From: Actinomycetota bacterium
GTDB taxonomy: Bacteria > Actinomycetota > UBA4738 > HRBIN12
Direction of reading: 5' to 3'
Length of the DNA stretch: 6,435 nt
NCBI GenBank assembly: GCA_005885325.1
Contig: VAYX01000097.1
Coordinates: forward strand, 1-6,435
The position numbers and the translations under genes were made by a program. The notes beneath the pieces were generated by a model. It searched no databases. It had not been told where the DNA came from and was given only the letters and a program-made list of their open reading frames with translations. Positions 1-5,460 of this stretch are shown here, in pieces; within the stretch, counting starts at the first letter, position 1, and each line of letters opens with the position of its first letter.

Positions 1-1051
1 ATGCCCCCGTCGCGATCCCGGCGACGAGGGCCAAGGCCGCGAGCGCCGCGGGCCAGATGCGGCCGGCCTCGCCCAGCGCGGAAGCGTCACGGGGCGAGAG
101 GCCGGCGGCGACCGGCGACGGCCTGCCGGCGCCGGTCGCATCGACGGCCAGGTCGTACTTCAGCGAACCGGCGTTCGCGTCCACGCGCATGTAGGTGAGC
201 CACATCCCCGACGCCGGGAGCCACTGCATCCCCTTGTCCGAGCGAAGGTCGGAGAGGAGCGAGGCCGAGGCCGGCTCACTCCGCTCGAGCACGAGTCCCG
301 GCTTAGGCGAACCTTCGGGGGCCACACCGACGAGGGGCGAGCTCGATCCGCGGGCCTCGACGGGCGCGGGGAGCAGCGCGGGCTCGCGGTCGGTCAGCAG
401 GAAGACGTCGGCATCGATGGGCGCGTTCGCCGGCGCGCCGAGCCCCAGGATCCGCAGCGGGACCCACGGGTTCGTCGTGGGGATGACCACGTGCACGGGC
501 GTACCCTCACCTTGGGAGATCCCCTGCTCCTTGGCCCGCTCTCCGTTGAACCGAACGGCCATGAAGATCGGGCTGCGGTTCGCGTAGAAATCCAGGACCT
601 CGGGCGCGTCGGGAGGGAGGAGGAACCCGTGCTCGCGAGCCCAGTTGCCGACGGCCGTGCCCCCGCCCTTCAGGACCGTCACGTCGAGGGCGTCGATCTC
701 GGTCTCGAGGAGCACCTCGGCGTCCTTCGCCGCAGGGCTGGCCAGCGCGGCGAACCGGAGCACTGGTTGCGTCTCCTGCACGAGTCGCTGGAGCGTCCAG
801 TCCCCGGCCCGGACGACCTTCGAGGGGACGCCGGGCAACGGCACGATCGAGCCGAACTCCCCGCCAACCCCCGCGAACTCGAACGAGGTCACGTAGTGCT
901 CGACCCCGAGGTGATACGCGGCGAGGGTGGTGGTCCGGACCAGGGTGACGCTGCCGTTCGCGTTCACCAGCCCCCCGCAGGCCCACGCCGGGCCGGCGGC
1001 CAGGAGCAGGACGAGGGTGGCGGGCACCAGGAACACGATCCGTCGGCGCAT
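1..1051 (-). CDS. DUF2330-family secreted protein, 3' end cut by the window edge
   Basis: An open frame of 350 codons from the ATG at 1051 reaches the left edge without a stop, so the C-terminus is missing. Residues 1-24 form a clear signal peptide: MRRR, then a hydrophobic core, then an AWA cleavage site. The mature protein would begin CGGLVNANGS, a Cys-Gly-Gly start I associate with DUF2330. Other family-like stretches are TTTLAAYHLGVEHYVTSFEF (about 41-60), FGSIVPLPGVP (66-76), NPWVPLRILGLG (194-205) and SDKGMQWLP (271-279). Cys25 is the only cysteine in the visible part. A hydrophobic segment begins near residue 333 and runs off the edge, so the protein is probably exported and held by a C-terminal membrane helix. 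The start is well supported by AAGGAGG six bases upstream. Its function is unknown; DUF2330 members have no assigned activity that I know of. It is divergent from the histidine kinase. Family assignment is from memory of the pattern. Confidence 0.85.
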   Translation of the reverse strand, partial: MRRRIVFLVPATLVLLLAAGPAWACGGLVNANGSVTLVRTTTLAAYHLGVEHYVTSFEFAGVGGEFGSIVPLPGVPSKVVRAGDWTLQRLVQETQPVLRFAALASPAAKDAEVLLETEIDALDVTVLKGGGTAVGNWAREHGFLLPPDAPEVLDFYANRSPIFMAVRFNGERAKEQGISQGEGTPVHVVIPTTNPWVPLRILGLGAPANAPIDADVFLLTDREPALLPAPVEARGSSSPLVGVAPEGSPKPGLVLERSEPASASLLSDLRSDKGMQWLPASGMWLTYMRVDANAGSLKYDLAVDATGAGRPSPVAAGLSPRDASALGEAGRIWPAALAALALVAGIATGA

Positions 1052-1057
1052 GGCGTG

Positions 1058-1064
1058 CCTCCTT
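1058..1064 (-). promoter_or_regulatory. Strong ribosome binding site of the DUF2330 gene
   Basis: On the minus strand this reads AAGGAGG, a near-perfect Shine-Dalgarno sequence, six bases before the ATG at 1051. It fixes the start of the DUF2330 gene. It is much stronger than the site before any other gene here, most of which have weak sites or none. Confidence 0.8.
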
Positions 1065-1157
1065 CGGTGGGTGCGACCGAGCTTGGACGCCGGCACGAGC
1101 GTGGGGGGTTCCCTGCATCTCAAGCGCCTGGTGGCCATGCCGATACTCGACCGAAAC

Positions 1158-1168
1158 GGAGAGAAGGA
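1158..1168 (+). promoter_or_regulatory. Ribosome binding site deciding the kinase start
   Basis: GGAGAGAAGGA contains two overlapping Shine-Dalgarno-like cores. AAGGA (1164-1168) lies 4 bases before GTG 1173 and 7 bases before GTG 1176. Nothing similar precedes ATG 1137, so one of the tandem GTG codons is the more likely start. Confidence 0.5.
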
Positions 1169-1172
1169 TCGC

Positions 1173-2624
1173 GTGGTGTCGTCCAGGTTCGCCGTTCGCC
1201 TGCCGAGGCTCAGCCTACTGGGGAAATTCGCCGTCGTGAGCTTGATCCCGATCGTGCTCCTCGGCCTGGTCCTTGCGAGGACGCTCCAGGTCCAGATCCG
1301 GAACCAAGCGCTGACGAGCGCCCGGCAGCTGGCCGCGCTCGTCGCCCGACTCGACATCCAGCCGCAGCTGACACCGGATGACCTCAGCCAGGGCCTCACA
1401 CCGGAGCGTCTTCAGCGACTCAACGAGGTCCTTCATGCCGGGCTGGTCGGCGAGGAGATCGCCCGGGTCAAGATCTGGAGCCGAGACCTCCATGTCGTGT
1501 ACTCGGACGATCCCGAGCTCATCGGCCATGCCTTCCCCTCCTCCGATGAGCTGGAGGAGGCGCTGGACGGACGTGTCGCCTCCGAGGTGTCCGATCTCAC
1601 GAAAGAGGAGAACGTCGGCGACCGAAGCTACGGCAAGCTGCTCGAGGTCTACGTCCCGCTGACGTTCCCGGGCGAACCCGCCCCGGCGGGCGCGTTCGAG
1701 CTCTACCTTCCGTATCGACCGATCGAGGCCGCGATCGCACGCGACAGCGACCGCCTGTATCTGGTACTCCTCGGAGGCCTGGCGCTCCTGTACGCCGCGC
1801 TCTTCCGCATCGTCGCCACCGCGTCGCGGCGTCTGCGGCGCCAGGCGGATCGAGAGCTTCGACTGGCCAACGAGGAACGCGACCTGGCGCTCCGAAAGGC
1901 CGCCGTCATCGCGACCGTGTCACACGAGTTCAGGACCCCGCTCACGATCATCGAGGGTGTCTCGAAAACGCTCGAACGGCAGGACCTGGTCGCGGGGGCC
2001 GGACGATCCATGCTCGACAGCCTTCGGACTGCGAGCCATCGGTTGGATGATCTGGTGGAGGCCCTGCTCGCGGCGGCCGAAGGGATGGAGCGCGAGGCTC
2101 AGGTTCAGCGCCGGTCGGTCGTATTGAGCGACGTCATCCACGCCGTGATCGATCGCCTCTCATCGCTCGATGCCGGGGCCCGAGTTCGCGTGATGGCGAT
2201 TCCGGACGGAGATGCCGTGATGAGCGATCCGGCCCTGCTCAAGCCGCTCCTACGGCACATCATCGAGAACGCGCTGAAGTTCTCCCCACCCGGCAGCGCG
2301 GTCGACATCGCGATCGCCCGAACCTCCGGAGAGGTGGAGGTCAGGGTCCGCGATCGCGGCCCGGGCATCGACCCGGAGTTCCTGGAGCGGGCGTTCGATC
2401 CGTTCACCCAGGGCGATCAGTCCACCACTAGAGCGAACCGGGGTCTGGGGATCGGCCTGTTCGCGGCGCGCAAGATCGCCGAGCTGCTCGGTGGTCGGGT
2501 CGAGCTCCGTCGTCATCCCGGCGGTGGGATGGAGGCGATCCTTCACCTGCCCGACTCGAACGAGGACCGATCGCTCGGCGCCGCCGACATCGACGCTGCC
2601 GACGCCGCGGCCGTTGGTTCGTGA
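1173..2624 (+). CDS. Membrane sensor histidine kinase, orphan in this window
   Basis: This 483-residue kinase has a complete two-component sensor layout. TM1 is about residues 15-36. An extracytoplasmic sensor region of about 155 residues follows, including VVYSDDPELIGHAF (108-121) and YGKLLEVYVPLTF (153-165), which looks like a Cache/PDC-type fold. TM2 is about 195-215, then an Arg-rich linker and coiled coil. The dimerisation and phosphoacceptor motif is SHEFRTPL with His251. The HATPase domain has an N box (HIIENALKF, Asn366), a G1 box (DRGPG, 394-398), an F box (FDPF, 408-411) and a G2 box (GLGIGL, 424-429). No catalytic residue is missing. An acidic, Ala-rich tail (about 461-483) follows. 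The frame is open from 927, but 927-1051 overlaps the DUF2330 gene. I chose GTG 1173 because GGAGAGAAGGA (1158-1168) precedes it; GTG 1176 and ATG 1137 are alternatives, the last without a ribosome site. No response regulator is adjacent. The ligand and target genes cannot be told from sequence. Confidence 0.93.
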   Translation: MVSSRFAVRLPRLSLLGKFAVVSLIPIVLLGLVLARTLQVQIRNQALTSARQLAALVARLDIQPQLTPDDLSQGLTPERLQRLNEVLHAGLVGEEIARVKIWSRDLHVVYSDDPELIGHAFPSSDELEEALDGRVASEVSDLTKEENVGDRSYGKLLEVYVPLTFPGEPAPAGAFELYLPYRPIEAAIARDSDRLYLVLLGGLALLYAALFRIVATASRRLRRQADRELRLANEERDLALRKAAVIATVSHEFRTPLTIIEGVSKTLERQDLVAGAGRSMLDSLRTASHRLDDLVEALLAAAEGMEREAQVQRRSVVLSDVIHAVIDRLSSLDAGARVRVMAIPDGDAVMSDPALLKPLLRHIIENALKFSPPGSAVDIAIARTSGEVEVRVRDRGPGIDPEFLERAFDPFTQGDQSTTRANRGLGIGLFAARKIAELLGGRVELRRHPGGGMEAILHLPDSNEDRSLGAADIDAADAAAVGS

Positions 2625-2646
2625 CCGGCTCAGGCCCCAGCCACAT

Positions 2647-3219
2647 CTATCCGGTGAGCTCCGCATAGCGGAAGCAGTCGGTGGTGTGGTCATTGGCCAT
2701 GCCGACGGCCTGCATGAACGCGTAGCAGATCGTCGGTCCGACGAACCGGAACCCTCGCTTCTTCAGGTCCTTGCTCATCGTGCGGGACTGCTCCGTCTCA
2801 GCCGGGATCTCCGAGAGCCGCGGCCACGCGTTCAGCACCGGCGTGTCGGCGACGAACGACCACAGGTACTCGGGGAGCGGCCCGACATCCGTCCGGATCG
2901 CCAGCACCGTCCGAGCGTTCGTGATCGTCGCATCGATCTTCGCCCGGTTCCGGACGATGCCGGGGTCGCGCATCAGGCGCTCGACCTTGCCGGCGTCGAA
3001 CCGGGCGACCTTGGCCGGATCGAAGCCGGCGAAGGCTCGGCGGTATCCCCCCCGCTTGTTCAGGATGGTCTGCCACGACAGGCCGGCCTGCGCTCCCTCG
3101 AGCGTCAGCATCTCGAACAGGTGGCGTTCGTCCCGGCTCGGCGTTCCCCATTCCTCGTCGTGGTACGCGAGCATCAGGACGTTGCTCCCCTCGGCCCACT
3201 CGCACCTTCGTTTGGGCAT
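2647..3219 (-). CDS. tag: DNA-3-methyladenine glycosylase I
   Basis: This 190-residue protein matches the E. coli Tag family almost end to end. Tag is a cytoplasmic base-excision repair enzyme that removes 3-methyladenine from alkylated DNA, leaving an abasic site. The four zinc ligands of the family are present as Cys6, His20, His178 and Cys182 (E. coli Cys4, His17, His175, Cys179). The base-recognition pocket is conserved: Tyr19, Glu41 and Trp49 match E. coli Tyr16, Glu38 and Trp46, in the blocks AYHDEEWG and LEGAQAGLSW. Later blocks LSEIPAET (135-142), KKRGFRFVGPTICYAFMQA (153-171) and NDH (176-178) are also typical. Length is normal for the family. GGAG lies five bases before the ATG. The gene begins 11 bases after the stop of the unrecognised gene at 3231-3839 and is probably co-transcribed with it. 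It converges on the histidine kinase with a 22-base gap and no clear terminator. Confidence 0.97.
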   Translation of the reverse strand: MPKRRCEWAEGSNVLMLAYHDEEWGTPSRDERHLFEMLTLEGAQAGLSWQTILNKRGGYRRAFAGFDPAKVARFDAGKVERLMRDPGIVRNRAKIDATITNARTVLAIRTDVGPLPEYLWSFVADTPVLNAWPRLSEIPAETEQSRTMSKDLKKRGFRFVGPTICYAFMQAVGMANDHTTDCFRYAELTG

Positions 3220-3230
3220 GGGCGCTCCGT

Positions 3231-3839
3231 TCAGGCGAGGGGCGGCGGCCCGCTCGCCCCGGGATCGTAGGACTCCAGCTCGTACAGCCCGTCATAGCGA
3301 ACCACGACGTCACCGGCGATCCACAGCTCGCGGCTCCAGCCGGACGGGATGGCCGTGTAGCGCCACCGGACCGAGGCGAACCGTCCAGCCGGCGTCGCGA
3401 CGTCCTCCTCTCCGAGATGCTCGTACCGCTGGCGCTCCATGACCGGTTGGCACGTCACCGGCTGAAGGAACACGACGTCGAACTCCGCCGTCCGGGACCC
3501 CAGCCGGTGCGCGGTGACCACGTTGTAGGCCGGAGAGGCGTAGTCGAGCTCGACGTCCGGCCCCCAGGCAACCTCGAGCGCGAGCCCGTCCCGGTAGCCG
3601 GTCAGGCGTTCGCTTTCGGCCATCAGGAGGATCTCGTGCGAGCCGGTGTTGATGCGCGTTCGCACCGGCCTCCACCCCGAGTCGGCGACCAGGTCGACGA
3701 CCTCGTGGTGCGGCTCCGGGACGATGGTCTGGATGTCGGAGAAGTACCGCCAGCCGGCCGGACCCGGCGCGGAGCGAAAGTCCTCCGTCCCCACCGCGTT
3801 CCCGTCCCCGTCCATCACCGAGTACCGGCCGATCGGCAT
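3231..3839 (-). CDS. Unrecognised 202-residue protein upstream of tag
   Basis: I do not recognise this family with confidence. It has no signal peptide and no membrane segment, so it should be cytoplasmic. The sequence is rich in aromatic and charged residues in alternating runs, suggesting mostly beta structure. The C-terminal half (VATPAGRFASVRWRY at 147-161, then WSRELWIAGDVVVRYDGLYE at 168-187) resembles beta-barrel families such as DUF3108 or DUF6134, where a 'gRF.. vr' strand is followed by a 'W..g..vv' strand. That resemblance is weak. The single cysteine is Cys130. The frame stays open far upstream to 4691, but only as antisense to the nitrilase-like gene. ATG 3839 is chosen because it starts just outside that gene and a TACGAT hexamer lies 7 bases upstream, with no Shine-Dalgarno, which suggests a leaderless message. 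It is 11 bases before tag and divergent from the hydrolase. Confidence 0.75.
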   Translation of the reverse strand: MPIGRYSVMDGDGNAVGTEDFRSAPGPAGWRYFSDIQTIVPEPHHEVVDLVADSGWRPVRTRINTGSHEILLMAESERLTGYRDGLALEVAWGPDVELDYASPAYNVVTAHRLGSRTAEFDVVFLQPVTCQPVMERQRYEHLGEEDVATPAGRFASVRWRYTAIPSGWSRELWIAGDVVVRYDGLYELESYDPGASGPPPLA

Positions 3840-3846
3840 GCCGCCA

Positions 3847-3856
3847 ATCGTAGGAT
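3847..3856. promoter_or_regulatory. Overlapping divergent -10 boxes for two leaderless genes
   Basis: The 24-base gap between divergent ATG codons at 3839 (minus) and 3864 (plus) holds ATCGTAGGAT, which is nearly its own reverse complement. On the plus strand TAGGAT (3851-3856) lies 7 bases before ATG 3864. On the minus strand TACGAT (3847-3852) lies 7 bases before ATG 3839. TANNNT about 7 bases before an ATG is the usual arrangement for leaderless actinobacterial mRNAs. Neither start has a Shine-Dalgarno sequence and I see no convincing -35 on either side. An in-frame ATG at 3855 lies inside the box and is the less likely hydrolase start. The promoter role is inferred from spacing only. Confidence 0.45.
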
Positions 3857-3863
3857 GCCGTCG

Positions 3864-4679
3864 ATGAACGTGGCGCTGTGCCAGATGAACTCGGGCGAGG
3901 ACGTCGAGGCCAATCGGGGGCAGGCCGCCGAGCTCCTCGGCGAGGCCGCGAACGGCGGAGCCGACCTCGCCGCGCTCCCCGAGGTGTGGACGTACATGGG
4001 CTCGGCCCGCCGCCATCGGGAGGTGGCCGAGCCGATCCCCGGTCCCACGACCGAGTGGCTGTCGTCCCTGGCCGGCAAGCGATCGATGTGGGTCCTCGGA
4101 GGAAGCGTGCTCGAGGCAGGCGACGACGGCGCGGTGTTCAACACGAGCTTGCTGTTCGACCGGAGCGGCGAGCTCGTGGCCACGTACCGGAAGATCCACC
4201 TGTTCGACGTGGACCTGCAGGGACAGCCGCCGATCCGCGAGTCGTTCACGTACTCGCCGGGCGAGGACGTCGTGACGGCACAGACGGAGTTCGGCGTGGC
4301 CGGGCTGTCCGTCTGCTACGACGTCAGGTTCCCCGAGCTGTACCGGGCGCTGGTCGCACGAGGCGCCGAGCTCGTCTTCGTTCCCTCGGCCTTTACGTTC
4401 GAGACCGGGAAGGATCACTGGGACGTCCTGATCCGGGCCCGGGCCATCGAGAGCCAAGCGTTCGTGCTCGCTCCCGCACAGTGGGGCACGTGGGGGCCGC
4501 CGGGGCAAAACCGCCGGTGCTTCGGCAACAGCCTGGCGGTCGATCCGTGGGGCCGGGTCCTGGCCAGGGCGCCCGACGGGGTGGGCGTCACCTTCGCGCA
4601 CCTGGATCTGGAGGAGCTCGGTCGGGTGCGCGAGCGGTTGCCCGCGCTCCGGCACCGCCGCCTCGGCCCGGCCACCTGA
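3864..4679 (+). CDS. Carbon-nitrogen hydrolase (nitrilase superfamily, Nit1-like amidase)
   Basis: This 271-residue cytoplasmic enzyme carries the full nitrilase-superfamily Glu-Lys-Cys triad: Glu40 (LAALPEVW), Lys110 (TYRKIHLFDV) and Cys151 (SVCYDVRFPELYR). Such enzymes hydrolyse amides through a Cys thioester. The blocks YRKIHLFDVDLQGQ, ESFTYSPG, CYDVRFPEL, HWDVLIRARAIESQAFVLAPAQ, DPWGRVLAR and LPALRHRR place it closest to the Nit1/yeast Nit2 branch, whose known role is hydrolysing deaminated glutathione, a metabolite repair reaction. Most actinobacteria use mycothiol rather than glutathione, so the true substrate may be another alpha-keto acid amide; omega-amidase is a second possibility. 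The length is normal. It begins MNVALCQMNS, the usual start of the fold; ATG 3864 has no Shine-Dalgarno but a TAGGAT box 7 bases upstream. It is divergent from the unrecognised gene, and the riboswitch leader follows it. Confidence 0.93.
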   Translation: MNVALCQMNSGEDVEANRGQAAELLGEAANGGADLAALPEVWTYMGSARRHREVAEPIPGPTTEWLSSLAGKRSMWVLGGSVLEAGDDGAVFNTSLLFDRSGELVATYRKIHLFDVDLQGQPPIRESFTYSPGEDVVTAQTEFGVAGLSVCYDVRFPELYRALVARGAELVFVPSAFTFETGKDHWDVLIRARAIESQAFVLAPAQWGTWGPPGQNRRCFGNSLAVDPWGRVLARAPDGVGVTFAHLDLEELGRVRERLPALRHRRLGPAT

Positions 4680-4721
4680 CCGCTCGCCCATCGCGCTTCG
4701 AGGACTAGACCTTCCGTCCCC

Positions 4722-4749
4722 TCAATCGGGGGCCCCGTCCGGCCGATAA
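4722..4749 (+). promoter_or_regulatory. Possible FliA/WhiG-type (sigma-28 family) promoter
   Basis: GCCGATAA at 4742-4749 is identical to the -10 consensus of sigma-28-family factors (E. coli FliA, Streptomyces WhiG). TCAA at 4722-4725, one mismatch from TAAA, lies 16 bases upstream, within the accepted 14-16 spacing. The predicted transcript would start near 4756, about 20 bases before the riboswitch aptamer, which is where a promoter is needed. No convincing housekeeping promoter is seen here. No sigma gene is in the window, so the assignment rests on the motif and its position. Confidence 0.45.
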
Positions 4750-4759
4750 CTCACCTGGA

Positions 4760-4775
4760 ACGAAGGGACGAAGGG
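4760..4775 (+). repeat. Tandem 8-base repeat in the riboswitch leader
   Basis: ACGAAGGG occurs twice in a row (4760-4767 and 4768-4775), directly before the 5' strand of the aptamer. GGGAC within it (4765-4769) could pair with GTCCC (4779-4783), which would compete with the aptamer's closing helix. The repeat may be chance, though it is exact. Confidence 0.6.
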
Positions 4776-4777
4776 TC

Positions 4778-4873
4778 GGTCCCGAAAAGGCAAACCGGCG
4801 GAAACGGCGGGACGCAAAGCTCCGGGCCTCACCGCTTCAGAAGGAAGCGAAGGCGGCCGAGCTGCCGAAGACC
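4778..4873 (+). promoter_or_regulatory. Cyclic di-GMP-I (GEMM-I) riboswitch aptamer
   Basis: The core matches the GEMM-I consensus nearly base for base. AAGGCAAACC lies at 4787-4796. A hairpin, CCGGCG / CGGCGG, is capped by a GAAA tetraloop at 4801-4804. GGGACGCAAAGC (4809-4820) is followed by TCCGGGCCT (4821-4829). A variable hairpin CGCTTC / GAAGCG (4833-4838 with 4844-4849) comes next, then the receptor-side hairpin GGCGGC-CGA-GCTGCC (4852-4866). GGTC 4778-4781 and GACC 4870-4873 can form the closing P1 helix. Aligned to the Vc2 structure, the ligand-contacting G20 is G4789 and the intercalating A47 is A4816. G rather than A at position 20 favours c-di-GMP over cGAMP. The RNA senses the second messenger c-di-GMP and, from its place 57 bases before the ATG, should control the CAP-domain gene. 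The direction of control cannot be read from sequence. Confidence 0.95.
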
Positions 4874-4876
4874 AGG

Positions 4877-4926
4877 GCCCCCAGCCCGGGGACCCGGGTC
4901 TCCACAGGGACCCAGGGTTGGGAGGC
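4877..4926 (+). promoter_or_regulatory. Expression platform: helix that can mask the ribosome binding site
   Basis: GCCCCCAGCCC (4877-4887) can pair with GGGTTGGGAGGC (4915-4926) in an 11-bp helix with A4923 bulged and one G-U pair. The second strand contains the Shine-Dalgarno GGGAGG (4920-4925), five bases before ATG 4931. The enclosed loop holds its own hairpin, GGGTC / GACCC (4896-4900 with 4909-4913). Competing folds exist, such as CCCGG / CCGGG (4885-4889 with 4894-4898), which would break the masking helix. There is no U tract, so translational control is more likely than transcription termination. The helix starts three bases after the aptamer. The pairing was found by eye, without an energy calculation. 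Confidence 0.6.
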
Positions 4927-4930
4927 GGGC

Positions 4931-5398
4931 ATGGATCGGGTGCGGATCAGAGGCCGGGGCTTCGCCGGCATCGCGCTCGCCCTGCTCATCGTGCTGCTCG
5001 CACAAGGCGTTTCGGCCGACCGGGCCTCGGCATCGAGCGATCACCGACGCCGCGCCCACATGCTCTCGCTCACCAACGACGACCGGGCGCAGCGCGACAA
5101 GGCCGCCCTCAAGCTGAACGCGGCGCTCTCGAGGTACGCCAAGCATCACAGCCGCCAGATGGCGACGAAGGGCTACCTATTCCACACCGCCGACCTGCCC
5201 TCGAAGCTGAAGGGCTTCGACTGGTCGATCGGCGGGGAGAACGTGGGGGTCGGGTCCACCCTTGACGGCCTCGAGGGCGCCTTCATGAACAGCCCGCCGC
5301 ACCGCAAGAACATCCTGCGGACGGCCTTCGACCATGCGGCTGTCGGGGTGATCCATTCGAACGGCAGCTTCTGGGTGACCGTCATCTTCTACGGCTAG
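4931..5398 (+). CDS. Secreted CAP/SCP-domain (YkwD-like) protein under c-di-GMP riboswitch
   Basis: This is a 155-residue exported protein. Residues 1-29 form a signal peptide: basic MDRVRIRGRG, hydrophobic core FAGIALALLIVLLA, and a VSA cleavage site. The rest is a compact bacterial CAP domain of the YkwD type. LTNDDRAQRDKAALKLNAAL (47-66) is the first helix. The CAP cavity residues are present as His85 (FHTADL), Glu103 (GENVGVG) and His124 (SPPHRKNIL). The C-terminal strands AAVGVIHSNGSFWVTVIFYG complete the fold. No cysteines are present. Phe118 replaces the tryptophan usual in the 'W..SP.H' motif. The biochemical activity of bacterial CAP proteins is mostly unknown; roles in cell wall, adhesion or spore coats have been proposed. 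There are no wall-anchor or binding modules, so it should be released or held in the envelope. The start follows GGGAGG. Its long leader carries a c-di-GMP-I riboswitch, and a terminator follows, so it is a one-gene unit. Confidence 0.93.
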   Translation: MDRVRIRGRGFAGIALALLIVLLAQGVSADRASASSDHRRRAHMLSLTNDDRAQRDKAALKLNAALSRYAKHHSRQMATKGYLFHTADLPSKLKGFDWSIGGENVGVGSTLDGLEGAFMNSPPHRKNILRTAFDHAAVGVIHSNGSFWVTVIFYG

Positions 5399-5421
5399 TC
5401 CCTCCCGACCTAGCTGTAGGG

Positions 5422-5460
5422 GAGCGACCCGGGCCGCGAAGAGGCCCGGGTCGCTCGTTT
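5422..5460 (+). terminator. Intrinsic terminator between convergent genes
   Basis: GAGCGACCCGGGCC (5422-5435) and GGCCCGGGTCGCTC (5443-5456) form a perfect 14-bp stem with the 7-base loop GCGAAGA, followed by GTTT. It lies 23 bases after the CAP gene stop and a few bases beyond the mocA stop on the other strand. The short T run supports termination of the plus-strand transcript. The stem may also stop mocA read-through, though no T run follows it in that direction. Confidence 0.85.

Noticed and set aside
927..1172. Upstream extension of the histidine kinase frame to 927.
   Set aside because: It overlaps the DUF2330 gene start and ribosome site on the other strand and encodes no recognisable segment.
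1052..1172. Promoters in the DUF2330-kinase divergent gap (GATACT at 1142-1147, TTGGAC at 1083-1088).
   Set aside because: The elements are not at usable spacing to each other on either strand, so no promoter can be assigned.
491..1381. Long plus-strand open frame of 296 codons.
   Set aside because: It lies antisense to DUF2330 and out of frame with the kinase; composition is Arg/Gly/Pro/Glu-rich without motifs, and it has no ribosome site.
2624..2655. Possible terminator ACCGG / CCGGT between the kinase and tag.
   Set aside because: Only five base pairs with a 22-base loop and no T run; not distinguishable from chance in this composition.
3840..4691. Minus-strand open frame continuous with the unrecognised gene, extending it to 4691.
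   Set aside because: It is antisense to the well-supported hydrolase gene and its translation is low-complexity and Arg/Gly/Pro-rich, typical of shadow frames in GC-rich DNA.
4757..4781. GGAAC at 4757 as an ECF-type -35 element.
   Set aside because: The transcript would begin inside the aptamer and destroy it, and no matching -10 is at the right spacing.
4787..4820. cGAMP-selective GEMM variant.
   Set aside because: The position equivalent to Vc2 residue 20 is G (4789), as in c-di-GMP aptamers, not A as in the cGAMP variants.
4728..4882. Perfect 8-base complementarity between GGGGGCCC (4728-4735) and GGGCCCCC (4875-4882), a possible anti-masking pair.
   Set aside because: If transcription starts near 4756, as the promoter box suggests, the first strand is not in the RNA. 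Both segments are also simple G/C runs.
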